Origin: an uncultured bacterium
Lineage (GTDB): Bacteria; Muiribacteriota; Ozemobacteria; Ozemobacterales; Ozemobacteraceae
Direction of reading: 5' to 3'
NCBI GenBank assembly: GCA_946407375.1
Contig: CAMJNS010000020.1
Coordinates: 1 to 33,888 of the forward strand
Length of the DNA stretch: 33,888 nt
Position 1 is the stretch's first letter. Every line of letters starts with the position of its first letter. Under the pieces are notes generated by a model. It was not told where the DNA came from. It saw nothing but the letters and a program-made list of their open reading frames with translations, and did not search any database. Shown one piece after another: positions 24,790 to 32,564 of this stretch. A program made the position numbers and the translations under genes.

Positions 24790-25797
24790 ATGAATATATT
24801 AGTTACAGGTGCTGCAGGCTTTATTGGTTTTCATCTTTGTTTGGCTTTGTTAAAAAAGGGTCATAAAGTTGTCGGTTTAGATAATATTAACGATTATTAT
24901 GCTACAAAATTAAAAAACGATAGACTATCTATCCTAAAAAAAGATAATAATTTTTCTTTTATAAAAGCGGATTTATCTGATAAGCTTGCTGTTAATAAAG
25001 CTTTTGATGAAACAAATTTTGATAGAGTTATAAACTTAGGTGCCCAAGCTGGAGTAAGATATAGTTTACAAAATCCAGATGCTTATATTAATTCAAATAT
25101 CGTAGGTTTTTTGAATATTCTAGAAGCCTGTCGTCATCATAAGACTGCTCATCTTGTTTATGCTTCTTCAAGTTCTGTATATGGTATGAATACTTCAATG
25201 CCATTTTCTGTTCATGATAATGTAGACCACCCTGTTTCTCTTTATGCTGCAACAAAAAAATCCAATGAACTTATGGCTCATACTTATTCTCATCTTTTTG
25301 GGTTACCTACAACAGGGTTAAGATTCTTTACTGTTTATGGCCCTTGGGGCAGACCAGATATGGCTCCTTTCTTATTTACAAGTGCCATATTAGAGGGAAG
25401 ACCTATAAAAGTTTTTAACAATGGTCACATGAAGCGTGATTTTACTTTTGTTGACGATATTGTTGAAGGTGTTGTTAGAGTTGCTGATTTAATTCCACAG
25501 CCAAATAATAATTTTGATCCTTCTAATCCTGACCCTGCTATTAGTAAAGCACCTTATAAGATTTATAACATAGGCAACAACCAACCAATTGAATTGCTTA
25601 AATTTATTGAAACCGTAGAAGAAAAATGTGGTAAAAAAGCTGAAAAAATCTTTATGCCTATGCAGGCTGGCGATGTTATTGCCACTTATGCTGATGTAAG
25701 TGATTTAATGAAAGATACTGGTTTTTCTCCATCAACACCTCTAGAAGTTGGTATAGGTAAGTTTGTTGACTGGTATAGAGATTATTATAAGATATAG
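24790..25797 (+). CDS. NAD-dependent sugar epimerase, UDP-glucuronate 4-epimerase type
   Basis: This 335-residue short-chain dehydrogenase-type enzyme starts with the NAD-binding GAAGFIGFH motif (7-15). It has the catalytic Ser in YASSSSVYG near 124-132 and the Y152-x3-K156 pair in [10 protein letters not shown]. The phrases [37 protein letters not shown] and [15 protein letters not shown] are typical of the UDP-glucuronate 4-epimerase (CapI/Gla) subfamily, which makes UDP-galacturonate for capsule or surface polymers. UDP-glucose 4-epimerase cannot be wholly excluded. It closes the operon, and a hairpin terminator follows. With glmU nearby, it fits a surface-polysaccharide role. Confidence 0.88.
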   Translation: MNILVTGAAGFIGFHLCLALLKKGHKVVGLDNINDYYATKLKNDRLSILKKDNNFSFIKADLSDKLAVNKAFDETNFDRVINLGAQAGVRYSLQNPDAYINSNIVGFLNILEACRHHKTAHLVYASSSSVYGMNTSMPFSVHDNVDHPVSLYAATKKSNELMAHTYSHLFGLPTTGLRFFTVYGPWGRPDMAPFLFTSAILEGRPIKVFNNGHMKRDFTFVDDIVEGVVRVADLIPQPNNNFDPSNPDPAISKAPYKIYNIGNNQPIELLKFIETVEEKCGKKAEKIFMPMQAGDVIATYADVSDLMKDTGFSPSTPLEVGIGKFVDWYRDYYKI

Positions 25798-25818
25798 TTT
25801 TAATTTAACTCGCTTTTG

Positions 25819-25851
25819 AAGCCTCTTCTGACTAAAAGTTGGGAGAGGCTT
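25819..25851. terminator. Probable terminator between convergent genes
   Basis: AAGCCTCT (25819-25826) pairs with AGAGGCTT (25844-25851) around a 17-base loop, followed by TTCT on the plus strand. It lies 22 bases after the epimerase stop and before the convergent GNAT gene. The T-run is short, so this is a moderate terminator at best. Confidence 0.55.
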
Positions 25852-25904
25852 TCTAAAAAAGATAAGCCCTCTTCTATTCTTGTTCACTCTGTTGTTCCGT
25901 GTAA

Positions 25905-26414
25905 TTACTTGTGGTAGAGAGTTTTACAGAGTTTTATTCCATTTTCTAGTTCATAACTCTTATCTAAACAACTATAATATGCATATAGAGACTTTATTGC
26001 TTTATAACCTAATTTTTGGAATAGGCCTAACGAAGCTTTATTACTTTCTCTAACTTCAGCGAAAATTTTAAATATATTATTTTTTTGAACTGTTTTTTCT
26101 ATTTCTTTTAGTAATTTGGTGCCTAATCCTATTCTTCTAAACTCAGGTAATACAGCAATTTTATAAATGTGACCAGATGGAGTGTTTTTGTAATGCCTAA
26201 GTGAGACAATACCATATGCATAAATTTGATTTTTTTTATTTTTTACTATGAATACAGAATTTGAATTGTTTGCTTTAATGAGTCTAAGTAAATTTCTTGA
26301 AGAAGTGTATTCTGAAGAATCGTTTAAAACCTGTTTTTCAAAAAGAATAATTTGTTCTAAATCAGAAACACAAGCTTTAGTAAGCTTGTGTTCGAAATCT
26401 TTTATATTTTTCAA
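25905..26414 (-). CDS. GNAT-family N-acetyltransferase (RimI-like)
   Basis: This 169-residue protein has the acetyl-CoA-binding core of GNAT enzymes: the strand IYKIAVLPEFRRIGLGTKLL with the R/Q-x-x-G-x-G/A pyrophosphate loop near 91-99, then AEVRESNKASLGLFQKLGYK. This pattern is close to RimI-type protein N-terminal acetyltransferases; the substrate is unknown. The reading frame starts with TTG at 26414, eight bases after the protease stop, with no nearby ATG that keeps the first strand. A perfect 11-bp hairpin lies in its first codons. It is the second gene of a two-gene unit with the C11 protease. Confidence 0.82.
   Translation of the reverse strand: MKNIKDFEHKLTKACVSDLEQIILFEKQVLNDSSEYTSSRNLLRLIKANNSNSVFIVKNKKNQIYAYGIVSLRHYKNTPSGHIYKIAVLPEFRRIGLGTKLLKEIEKTVQKNNIFKIFAEVRESNKASLGLFQKLGYKAIKSLYAYYSCLDKSYELENGIKLCKTLYHK
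26367..26392 (-). repeat. Perfect hairpin at the start of the GNAT gene
   Basis: AACACAAGCTT (26367-26377) and its complement AAGCTTGTGTT (26382-26392) close a four-base loop. In the mRNA the stem covers codons 8-16 of the GNAT gene, close behind the TTG start. It could slow translation, or act with the protease message as an attenuating structure. There is no T-run after it. Confidence 0.5.
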
Positions 26415-26422
26415 CTTTATTT

Positions 26423-27793
26423 TTATTCTTTATTTTTTAATTCTAACAAAAGAGCTTTAACTCTTTTTTGAGTTTTTTCATCACATTTCTGTTCAGAAAA
26501 ACACAAAAAATTCAATTTGGCTATGAGTTCCAAACTAATGTCTCGGTTGTTTCCATTTGCTTTAGCAACATATTCTTTAAGCTTTGTAACTCGGTTTTGA
26601 GCTACTTCTTCCAAAATAGGAGTGATTATAGATTTTTTGTAATAATCTTGGACTAATGAAACCCACATTGTTCCTTTTGCAAAAGGCAGGTGGAAATATT
26701 CTTTACTGAATTTATGAGATTCTTTTGGAAAATAGATAGCCAAGCCATAAGCAAAGTTTACACCATAACCGCTTCTTGCTGCCATTGGAATAAGTCTTTC
26801 CATAGCATTTAAAAGCTTATCGGCAGCATTTTTAACTGTTGGATTTTTTATTTTAGATTTTGAAAGAATAACAAAATGTCTTAAATCTATATTTTCTGGG
26901 AAACCAAAGACTTGAACTTCACTCAATATTTTGGTTATCTGTTTTCCTGAATCAGAAGACATCAGACTTTTAGCATAACCATTTAAAGCATCTTTAAAGT
27001 TTTCATAGGCTGATGAAACTACAATAGACTGAGTGCTTGCATGATAACCAGCACTGCCGTCATCGTAAGATTCAGTGTAGGATTTTGTAATGAGCTTTGC
27101 TACATCGCTTGGGTTCATACCAGGTTTCATTCCTGCAAATATTTCTTTATAAGGGTAGCCATCACCTGGTTCTGTTTCTTCGGAACCAACAATGTAATCT
27201 GCTCCTTCTTTTGCAGTATAGGCTACTTCAGCCATTTGCATAAGACAAGCATCAAAACAAAGTAAATCTAGTTTTCTTCCTAAAGCTTGTTTTATATCTT
27301 TCAAAGAAAAGCCAAGCTGTGCTGTAGTAATATGGTTGCCTGATTGGTCATCATAAGAAATGCCTCTTACCATACCTTGAGCAGCTTTTATTGCCTTCCA
27401 GCCTGTACCATGATTCCAAATGATTGAACAATAATATTTAGCAGGATATTTTTTGATTGCATTCTTAACAAAATTCGTATAGACCTTATAATCACCCATG
27501 TCTACTTCGCCATGTTGAGTGACTATCTGCATTTTGCCATCTTCAAGATAATAAGTTACAGCAGGACCTTTTTCTCGGTCTACCATGACAACAATATTCA
27601 TAAATTCATTAGAGCCGCCTTTAGCACGCATTTCTTTCAAGTCTTTAACGGCATTCTGATCAAGATTGTTGTCGGCATTCATGAAAATCATGAAAGTCCA
27701 TTCTTTGGCATTTCTTTTAGCTGCTTCAACTTCGGTACATAAAACAAATACCAAAGCAAAAACAAGCATTAATTTTGCAATCATTCTTTTCAT
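26423..27793 (-). CDS. Exported clostripain-family (C11) cysteine protease
   Basis: This 456-residue protein has a signal peptide ending near EVEA^AK. The C11 domain starts with WTFMIFMNADNNLD, which is diagnostic of the family. The catalytic His is H128 in IWNHGTGW and the catalytic Cys is C183 in LLCFDACLMQMAEV; a GSEETEPGDGYPY segment follows, as in clostripain-like proteins. Family members cleave after Arg or Lys. The protein is probably secreted or periplasmic. A perfect TTGACA-17-TATAAT promoter lies upstream on the minus strand and gives a leader of about 40 bases. The GNAT gene follows eight bases after the stop. Confidence 0.9.
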   Translation of the reverse strand: MKRMIAKLMLVFALVFVLCTEVEAAKRNAKEWTFMIFMNADNNLDQNAVKDLKEMRAKGGSNEFMNIVVMVDREKGPAVTYYLEDGKMQIVTQHGEVDMGDYKVYTNFVKNAIKKYPAKYYCSIIWNHGTGWKAIKAAQGMVRGISYDDQSGNHITTAQLGFSLKDIKQALGRKLDLLCFDACLMQMAEVAYTAKEGADYIVGSEETEPGDGYPYKEIFAGMKPGMNPSDVAKLITKSYTESYDDGSAGYHASTQSIVVSSAYENFKDALNGYAKSLMSSDSGKQITKILSEVQVFGFPENIDLRHFVILSKSKIKNPTVKNAADKLLNAMERLIPMAARSGYGVNFAYGLAIYFPKESHKFSKEYFHLPFAKGTMWVSLVQDYYKKSIITPILEEVAQNRVTKLKEYVAKANGNNRDISLELIAKLNFLCFSEQKCDEKTQKRVKALLLELKNKE

Positions 27794-27840
27794 ATTATTT
27801 AACCTTATTATCTTATTGGAAAAGCTTATCTTATCATTTT

Positions 27841-27869
27841 ATTATATTTATCATTTTCAAAAGTGTCAA
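27841..27869 (-). promoter_or_regulatory. Perfect consensus promoter for the C11 protease
   Basis: On the minus strand TTGACA (27864-27869) and TATAAT (27841-27846) are separated by exactly 17 bases. The start is expected near 27834, 41 bases before the ATG. The left direct repeat of the adjacent 284-bp element begins seven bases upstream of the -35. Confidence 0.85.
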
Positions 27870-27886
27870 GATTTTGACTTCGCTTT

Positions 27887-28170
27887 CAGGGCAAACTTTT
27901 TTAATCGATCAGTGTTATAAAGTTTCTGTTTTTTTTGTATCGTCCTTATCTGACGAATTTAGATTATTATCTGTCTCTAAGGCGTTTTCAACGCCCTAGG
28001 TTAATAAAGTAATGTCCTTTCGGACATATAAAGTGACCAAAAGGTCACTACTTCAATAACCTAGGGCATCGAAGATGCCCTAGGACTAGATACTAAAAAA
28101 CTAAAGCGTCCAAAAAGGACGCTACTTCTAAAGTATAGATTAGTAGCTAAAAAAATATGCGTTTGCCCTG
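27887..28170. mobile_element. 284-bp miniature element with terminal inverted repeats and a 10-bp flanking duplication
   Basis: CAGGGCAAAC (27887-27896) and its exact complement GTTTGCCCTG (28161-28170) bound the element. The same ten bases, ACTTCGCTTT, lie directly outside both ends (27877-27886 and 28171-28180), as expected for a target-site duplication. The interior has no gene but a chain of perfect hairpins at 27981-27995, 28012-28027, 28032-28049, 28060-28084 and 28105-28123. It is therefore probably a non-autonomous transposable element (MITE-like) moved by a transposase encoded elsewhere; a 10-bp duplication would fit an IS4-type enzyme, which is a guess. It occupies the gap between the divergent C11 protease and repeat-protein genes and leaves both promoters intact. 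Confidence 0.75.
27981..28128. repeat. Chain of five perfect hairpins, two of them covarying copies
   Basis: Stems are GGCGTT/AACGCC, ATGTCC/GGACAT, AGTGACC/GGTCACT, an 11-bp CCTAGGGCATC/GATGCCCTAGG with loop GAA, and AGCGTCC/GGACGCT. The third and fifth are copies of one module (28029-28054 and 28102-28128): TAAAG, stem, A-loop, stem, CTACTTC. They differ at two stem positions, and both changes are matched on the other arm, so pairing is kept. CCTAGG occurs three times, and GCCCTAGGTTA (27993-28003) can pair with TAACCTAGGGC (28057-28067) to enclose two hairpins. Folding of RNA or single-stranded DNA seems to be selected. Confidence 0.75.
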
Positions 28171-28189
28171 ACTTCGCTTTGATTGGTTA

Positions 28190-28218
28190 TTGATATAAAT
28201 AAAATAATAAGGTATATT
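28190..28218 (+). promoter_or_regulatory. Promoter for the seven-repeat exported protein
   Basis: TTGATA (28190-28195) and TATATT (28213-28218) are 17 bases apart, each matching five of six consensus bases. The start near 28225 gives a 23-base leader that holds GAGGAGAG (28236-28243), four bases before the ATG at 28248. The promoter begins ten bases after the right direct repeat of the 284-bp element. Confidence 0.75.
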
Positions 28219-28247
28219 AGATTTATAAGAAAAATGAGGAGAGCTTT

Positions 28248-30179
28248 ATGAATAAAAAAAGTGTTAGTCGTTATTTCTTTTTACTTGCTGCTTTAGGTTT
28301 GCTTGAAACAGCAGTTTTTGCAGACAATTACACTATAACTGGTAAAATTGCAGAATATAAAAGTTGGGCACCAGTTGCAAATGCAAAAGTTACTTTTGTC
28401 TATGATGACGGTGGAGAAATTTCTACAACATCTGATGAAAAAGGTAACTATGTAATAAAGCCAGAATTGAAAAAATCAGGCAAACTTATAGTTACAGCAG
28501 ATAATTACTGTGAATTCAAAGATAGCTTTAATGCCAGAGACAATGCAAATGATTTGAAGTATTTTGATATAAAACTTCAATACAATTACTACACTTATCA
28601 AGGCAGAATATTCGATTATGTAACTTTAGAACCAGTAAAAGATGCTGAAATAACTTTTGTTTTTGAATACGGCGAAGGGCAAACAGATACAGTCAAAACA
28701 GACGAAGAAGGAAGATATTCTTTAAATGTTTCATTTGGTAAAAATGGAACTTTGCAAGTTATTAAAGACGGATATGTTGATATTAAAGAAAAATGTTCTA
28801 AACAGAATTCTTACTACCTTTTCAATAATAAAAATTACGAAATAAGACCAGTAGATGAAACTTGGACATTTAAGGGCAAAGTTCTTGAAAATAAATCATG
28901 GTTCCCTATTGCGGGAGCAGAAGTTGGATTTGCTTATAACGATGGTGGGCAAGTTGCTTCAGTAACAACAGATGCTTTGGGCAATTTCCAGATAAAACCA
29001 TTAATTAATAAACCAGGTAAACTCTTTATTACTGCTAAAGATTTCAAAACCTATATAGAATCTTTTGGTCCTCGTGGCAGTGGAAGAGATTATTATTTTG
29101 GCAATTATAAATTGCCTCATAATTATTGGACTGTTAGCGGCACCGTAATAGATTACAAAACAAATAATCCAATCGCTGGAGTAAATGTCAGCATATCTTA
29201 TGATAAGTCTACAGATAAACCATTGGAATTCAAAACAGATGACAAAGGTTATTATGAATTTAAAGTTGATATAGATAAGCGTGGCACTTTAGAATTTAGC
29301 GGTGATGGCTTGGTTACTAGAAAAGATGATTTTAGTGCTCGCGGTAGTGATGCTTTTGAAGTTTGGAATTACGACCTCCATAAAACCGATGAAACCTTTA
29401 CTATTAAAGGAAAAGTTATAGATTATTCCACCAAATATTATGTAGAAGGAGCAAAAGTATCTTTTACTTATGATGACGGCGGTGAAGTTGCTACAGAAAC
29501 AGATAAACTCGGCAATTACACTCTTTTCCCACTAATAAATAAACCAGGTAAAATAATTGTTTCAAAAGACAGTTATATTACTTATAAAACAGGTTCTACC
29601 AGAAGAAACGATACTAAAGATCAGGCAATAGAAAATTGCACTCTTTATCATAATTACTGGACTCTTACTGGTAAAATCATAGATTATAAAACCAGCGAAG
29701 GTGTAAAAGACGCAACCCTTACTTTCTATTATGACGATGGAAGCCAGATTGATTGCACAACAGACGAAAATGGTTTCTATAAAATAACTCCAGAAAATGA
29801 TAGAAAAGGGAAAATTGCTATTACTTGCGAAGGTTATCAACCAAGAAGAGAAGGTGAAACTTCTAGAGGTACAGATGCTTTCGAAGTATGGAATTACGAG
29901 ATTAAGAAAGAAAAAGAAACCTATGCTATAGTTGGTAAAATTTATAATAATAATGATAAAACTCCTATAGCAGGAGCAGCTATTGAATATACGGCAAAAG
30001 ATGGAACTAAAGTTTCTGCTACAACTGATGAAAAAGGTAATTATTCTCTTGAAGCTCCTGTAAATCAGGAAGGAACTTTGACTGTAAACAGCAAGGGCTT
30101 TAAAGAATATAAGGATTCTTTTAGTTCTTATTCAGATAGTCGAACTATTCAATTAAGAGATTATTATATGCATAATTAA
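28248..30179 (+). CDS. Exported protein of seven carboxypeptidase-regulatory-like (Ig-like) repeats
   Basis: This 643-residue protein has a signal peptide (MNKKSVSRYFFLLAALGLLE..., cut near AVFA^DN). Seven tandem repeats of about 88 residues fill the rest. Each starts like YTITGKIAEYKSW-P-A-A, has a strand with T/S-F-YDDGG, then TD-KGNY and a final GKL-V. This is the pattern of the CarboxypepD_reg-like beta-sandwich, which is common in surface and adhesin-like proteins. Repeats alternate in type: 1, 3 and 5 end in -NY and 2, 4 and 6 end in -ET, so the gene grew by duplicating a two-repeat unit. No catalytic domain, LPXTG motif or T9SS-type tail is seen. It is followed by the SUMF1-domain gene in the same direction. 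Confidence 0.85.
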   Translation: MNKKSVSRYFFLLAALGLLETAVFADNYTITGKIAEYKSWAPVANAKVTFVYDDGGEISTTSDEKGNYVIKPELKKSGKLIVTADNYCEFKDSFNARDNANDLKYFDIKLQYNYYTYQGRIFDYVTLEPVKDAEITFVFEYGEGQTDTVKTDEEGRYSLNVSFGKNGTLQVIKDGYVDIKEKCSKQNSYYLFNNKNYEIRPVDETWTFKGKVLENKSWFPIAGAEVGFAYNDGGQVASVTTDALGNFQIKPLINKPGKLFITAKDFKTYIESFGPRGSGRDYYFGNYKLPHNYWTVSGTVIDYKTNNPIAGVNVSISYDKSTDKPLEFKTDDKGYYEFKVDIDKRGTLEFSGDGLVTRKDDFSARGSDAFEVWNYDLHKTDETFTIKGKVIDYSTKYYVEGAKVSFTYDDGGEVATETDKLGNYTLFPLINKPGKIIVSKDSYITYKTGSTRRNDTKDQAIENCTLYHNYWTLTGKIIDYKTSEGVKDATLTFYYDDGSQIDCTTDENGFYKITPENDRKGKIAITCEGYQPRREGETSRGTDAFEVWNYEIKKEKETYAIVGKIYNNNDKTPIAGAAIEYTAKDGTKVSATTDEKGNYSLEAPVNQEGTLTVNSKGFKEYKDSFSSYSDSRTIQLRDYYMHN

Positions 30180-30200
30180 GTTATGGAAGTTTGTTTAGGC

Positions 30201-30233
30201 AAGCGTAGTGATTGTTGTTGGTTTTTATTGTTC
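30201..30233 (+). repeat. Dispersed repeat copy, similar to 19045-19077
   Basis: The 33 bases 30201-30233 match 19045-19077 at 27 positions, including AAGCGTA and ATTGTTGTTGGT. The copy lies in the 73-base gap between the seven-repeat gene and the SUMF1-domain gene. At the other site it overlaps the left end of the 142-bp palindromic element. Confidence 0.45.
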
Positions 30234-30252
30234 TTATTGAGTAGGAGTTAAA

Positions 30253-31896
30253 ATGAGAAAAATTTGTTTTTTGTTTGGATTTTTGCTTACGACAAATGTT
30301 TTATTGGCTCAAGATGTCTGGACATTGAAAGACATTGAACTTGAAATGATTAAATGCCCAGCGGGCGACTTTATGATGGGAAGCCCCAAAAATGAATTGG
30401 GTCGAAATATAAAGGAAATACCTCACAAAGTCATTCTAAGCGATTCCTTTATGATTGGAAAATACGAAGTTACTCAGAAGCAATACAAAGCTGTTATGGG
30501 TAAAAATCCATCAAAATTCAAAAATGATTCTCAGCCAGTAGAATTAGTCAATTGGAACGATGCAAAGGAATTCTGTGAAAAGCTTAACACAAAGTATTCT
30601 GCTTCGATTCCATCTGGTTTTAAATTCGATCTTCCCACAGAAGCTCAATGGGAATATGCCTGCCGTGCTGGAACAAATACCGCTTTAAATAATGGCAAAG
30701 ATTTAACTACAGAATATAAATGCGACAATCTTGACGAAGTGGGTTGGTATGAGAAAAACTCGAAATTTACAACCCACCCAGTCGGTCAGAAACAGCCAAA
30801 TGCCTGGGGAATCTACGATATGCATGGAAATGTTTCTGAATGGTGCAGAGATTACGACAGTAATTATACAGAAGGTAAAGAAGAAAAAGACCCGGTAGGT
30901 CCTGACACAGGGAAAGACCGCATTATTAGAGGTGGCAACTATAATGTTAATGCAAAATTATGTCGTTCAGCTCTGCGTATGAATGTAAACCCAAAAACCA
31001 AAGATATTAAAACTGGTTTCAGAGTTGCTTTAATTCCTATTGGAAACGGTAACGAAATTAATTTTGCTTCTAAGCCCGAAGTTACAACCCCACCTCAGAC
31101 AACCATTCAAGTTAAAGAACCTGTTTCTTCAACAAATACCAATGATGCTTTACCACAAAAGGAAACAAACAAAGACTGGGTTTTCTCAGACCTAGACTTA
31201 CAGATGGTTTATTGCAAAGCTGGAAAATTTAAAATGGGAAGTCCTGAAAATGAATTAGGAAGAGCTAAAGAAACCGACTTAGGTCTTTGCGAAGTTTCTA
31301 TTGATAAAGATTTTTACATTGGCAAATTTGAAGTTACACAGAGTCAGTTTTCTTCTGTTATGGGAGAAAAACCTTCAAGATATGCTGGTGATAAAAAACC
31401 TGTTGAAAAAGTAAGTTATTATAAAGCAGTTGAATTTTGTAAAAAACTTAATGAACTTACAAAAGATAAACGTCCAGCTGGTTATGAATTCACTCTTCCG
31501 ACAGAAATTCAATGGGAATATGCTTGCCGAGCAGAAACTGACAGTTCTTTAAACAATGGCAAACAAATATCTGTTGAAAAAGGAAATTGCAGCGAATTAA
31601 ACGAAATTGCCTGGTATAAAGCAAACTCTGGCACAACTACCCATGATGTTGGAACAAAAGCCGCCAACAAATGGGGCATTTTTGATATGCATGGAAATGT
31701 GGCTGAATGGTGTTTAGATGCTTACAACGGCAATGAATTAGCAAAAGAAGTAAATAATAACAGCAAATGTATAGTAAAAGGCGGAGCTTATTTTTACGAA
31801 CCTTCAAAAAATCGCTCTGCCAGCCGAGGTGTTGCTGCACCAAATGCTATTTCTTCTGCGATAGGCTTTAGAGTTGTGCTGGTTCCAAGTAACTAA
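30253..31896 (+). CDS. Exported protein with two SUMF1/FGE-type domains
   Basis: This 547-residue protein has a signal peptide ending near VLLA^QDVW. Two formylglycine-generating-enzyme-like (SUMF1) domains follow, at about 27-275 and 310-547, joined by a Thr/Pro-rich linker. Each has MIKCPAGDFMMGSP- or MVYCKAGKFKMGSP-type openings, then GKYEVTQKQY, DLPTEAQWEYACRAGT, WGIYDMHGNVSEWC and GFRVAL. True sulfatase-activating FGE needs a Cys pair in GGS-C-C near the end. The first domain keeps only the second Cys (GGNYNVNAKLC) and the second has neither (GGAYFYEPSKN), so both are probably non-catalytic binding or hydroxylase-type relatives. AGGAG precedes the ATG. No sulfatase gene is nearby. Confidence 0.88.
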   Translation: MRKICFLFGFLLTTNVLLAQDVWTLKDIELEMIKCPAGDFMMGSPKNELGRNIKEIPHKVILSDSFMIGKYEVTQKQYKAVMGKNPSKFKNDSQPVELVNWNDAKEFCEKLNTKYSASIPSGFKFDLPTEAQWEYACRAGTNTALNNGKDLTTEYKCDNLDEVGWYEKNSKFTTHPVGQKQPNAWGIYDMHGNVSEWCRDYDSNYTEGKEEKDPVGPDTGKDRIIRGGNYNVNAKLCRSALRMNVNPKTKDIKTGFRVALIPIGNGNEINFASKPEVTTPPQTTIQVKEPVSSTNTNDALPQKETNKDWVFSDLDLQMVYCKAGKFKMGSPENELGRAKETDLGLCEVSIDKDFYIGKFEVTQSQFSSVMGEKPSRYAGDKKPVEKVSYYKAVEFCKKLNELTKDKRPAGYEFTLPTEIQWEYACRAETDSSLNNGKQISVEKGNCSELNEIAWYKANSGTTTHDVGTKAANKWGIFDMHGNVAEWCLDAYNGNELAKEVNNNSKCIVKGGAYFYEPSKNRSASRGVAAPNAISSAIGFRVVLVPSN

Positions 31897-31973
31897 AATC
31901 GCTGTTCCAAAACGAGTGCGAGTTGTGTTTTGTTTAATCTTTATCATCTTTAAAAGAAGATAAATTGTCCTTA

Positions 31974-32203
31974 TCCCCTTTTGTATAACCGCTAAGGATG
32001 GCGGTATGCAAGCGAGTGACAGAAGGTCAGCGAGTCGCAAAGGCGATGCTCCCCAAATCGAAGATTGGGGGAGCCGTCACGAAGAACCTCCCCAAAAGCA
32101 TTGCTTTTGGGGAGGTGGATTGCGTAGCAAGACGGAGGGGGCTGCAATGCAAAGCATTGCGGTAGAGGAGGGCTGACTATCGTAAGATAGTCGGTAAAGG
32201 GGA
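31974..32203. mobile_element. GC-richer composite palindromic repeat element
   Basis: The gap 31897-32285 holds no gene that I can support. TCCCCTTT (31974-31981) and AAAGGGGA (32196-32203) may be its ends. Inside are hairpins GCTCCCCAAATC/GATTGGGGGAGC (32048-32074), a perfect 14-bp ACCTCCCCAAAAGC/GCTTTTGGGGAGGT (32086-32116), TTGC/GCAA (32120-32130), GCAATGC/GCATTGC (32144-32160) and GACTATC/GATAGTC (32175-32192). The base composition is richer in G and C than the genes around it. Similar CCTCCCC-A-GGGGAGG palindromes recur in many gut bacterial genomes as I recall, so this is probably a mobile or selfish repeat. Long reading frames across it are by-products of the palindromes. Confidence 0.6.
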
Positions 32204-32227
32204 ATTTTAAATCAAGATTAGAATATC

Positions 32228-32268
32228 TTGTAAGCATATCAATATTTTGCTAAAATATGTATATACAT
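32228..32268 (+). promoter_or_regulatory. Promoter and palindromic operator of the toxin-antitoxin operon
   Basis: TTGTAA (32228-32233) and TAAAAT (32251-32256) are 17 bases apart. A perfect 12-bp palindrome, ATGTATATACAT (32257-32268), overlaps the expected transcription start near 32263. Phd/YefM antitoxins repress their own operons by binding such palindromes, so this is the likely operator. TTGGAG (32273-32278) before the ATG is the ribosome binding site. Confidence 0.6.
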
Positions 32269-32285
32269 TAATTTGGAGTTACTCA

Positions 32286-32564
32286 ATGCCAAACATAAGA
32301 CCTAGTTCAGACCTTAGAAATAAATATAATGAAATCTCAGAATTTTGTCATAAATATAATGAGCCTGTATTTATTACAAAGAATGGCACTGGTGATTTAG
32401 TATTAATGTCTAATGCAGAATATGAACGTCTTGTTGGAAGATATGAACTAATAGAAAAAATAAACGAAGGTTTAGAAGATTTGAAAACTGGTAGAATTGA
32501 AACTGCAGACAAAGCATTTAAAAGCTTAGAAAAAGAACTAGGAATCAATATTGAAAAAGTATAA
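32286..32564 (+). CDS. Antitoxin, Phd/YefM family
   Basis: This 92-residue protein starts MPNIRPSSDLRNKYNEIS, followed by EPVFITKNGTGDLVLMSNAEYERL, which is the classic Phd/YefM DNA-binding fold. The C-terminal part (LIEKINEGLEDLKTGRIETA) is the region that wraps the toxin in this family. The ATG at 32286 has a TTGGAG site; the in-frame ATG at 32247 lies before the promoter and is rejected. Its stop overlaps the toxin gene by 14 bases. It probably represses its own promoter through the palindrome at 32257-32268. Confidence 0.88.
   Translation: MPNIRPSSDLRNKYNEISEFCHKYNEPVFITKNGTGDLVLMSNAEYERLVGRYELIEKINEGLEDLKTGRIETADKAFKSLEKELGINIEKV

Noticed and set aside
27981..28128. CRISPR-like array from repeated hairpins
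   Set aside because: The units vary in sequence and spacing, with no constant direct repeat of 25-40 bases and no cas genes.
31992..32237. Minus-strand reading frame of 81 codons in the palindromic block, and its neighbour at 31804-32040
   Set aside because: They translate hairpin repeats into Pro/Arg/Cys-rich sequence, have no ribosome binding site and cross a probable mobile repeat. The second also lies antisense to the SUMF1 gene.
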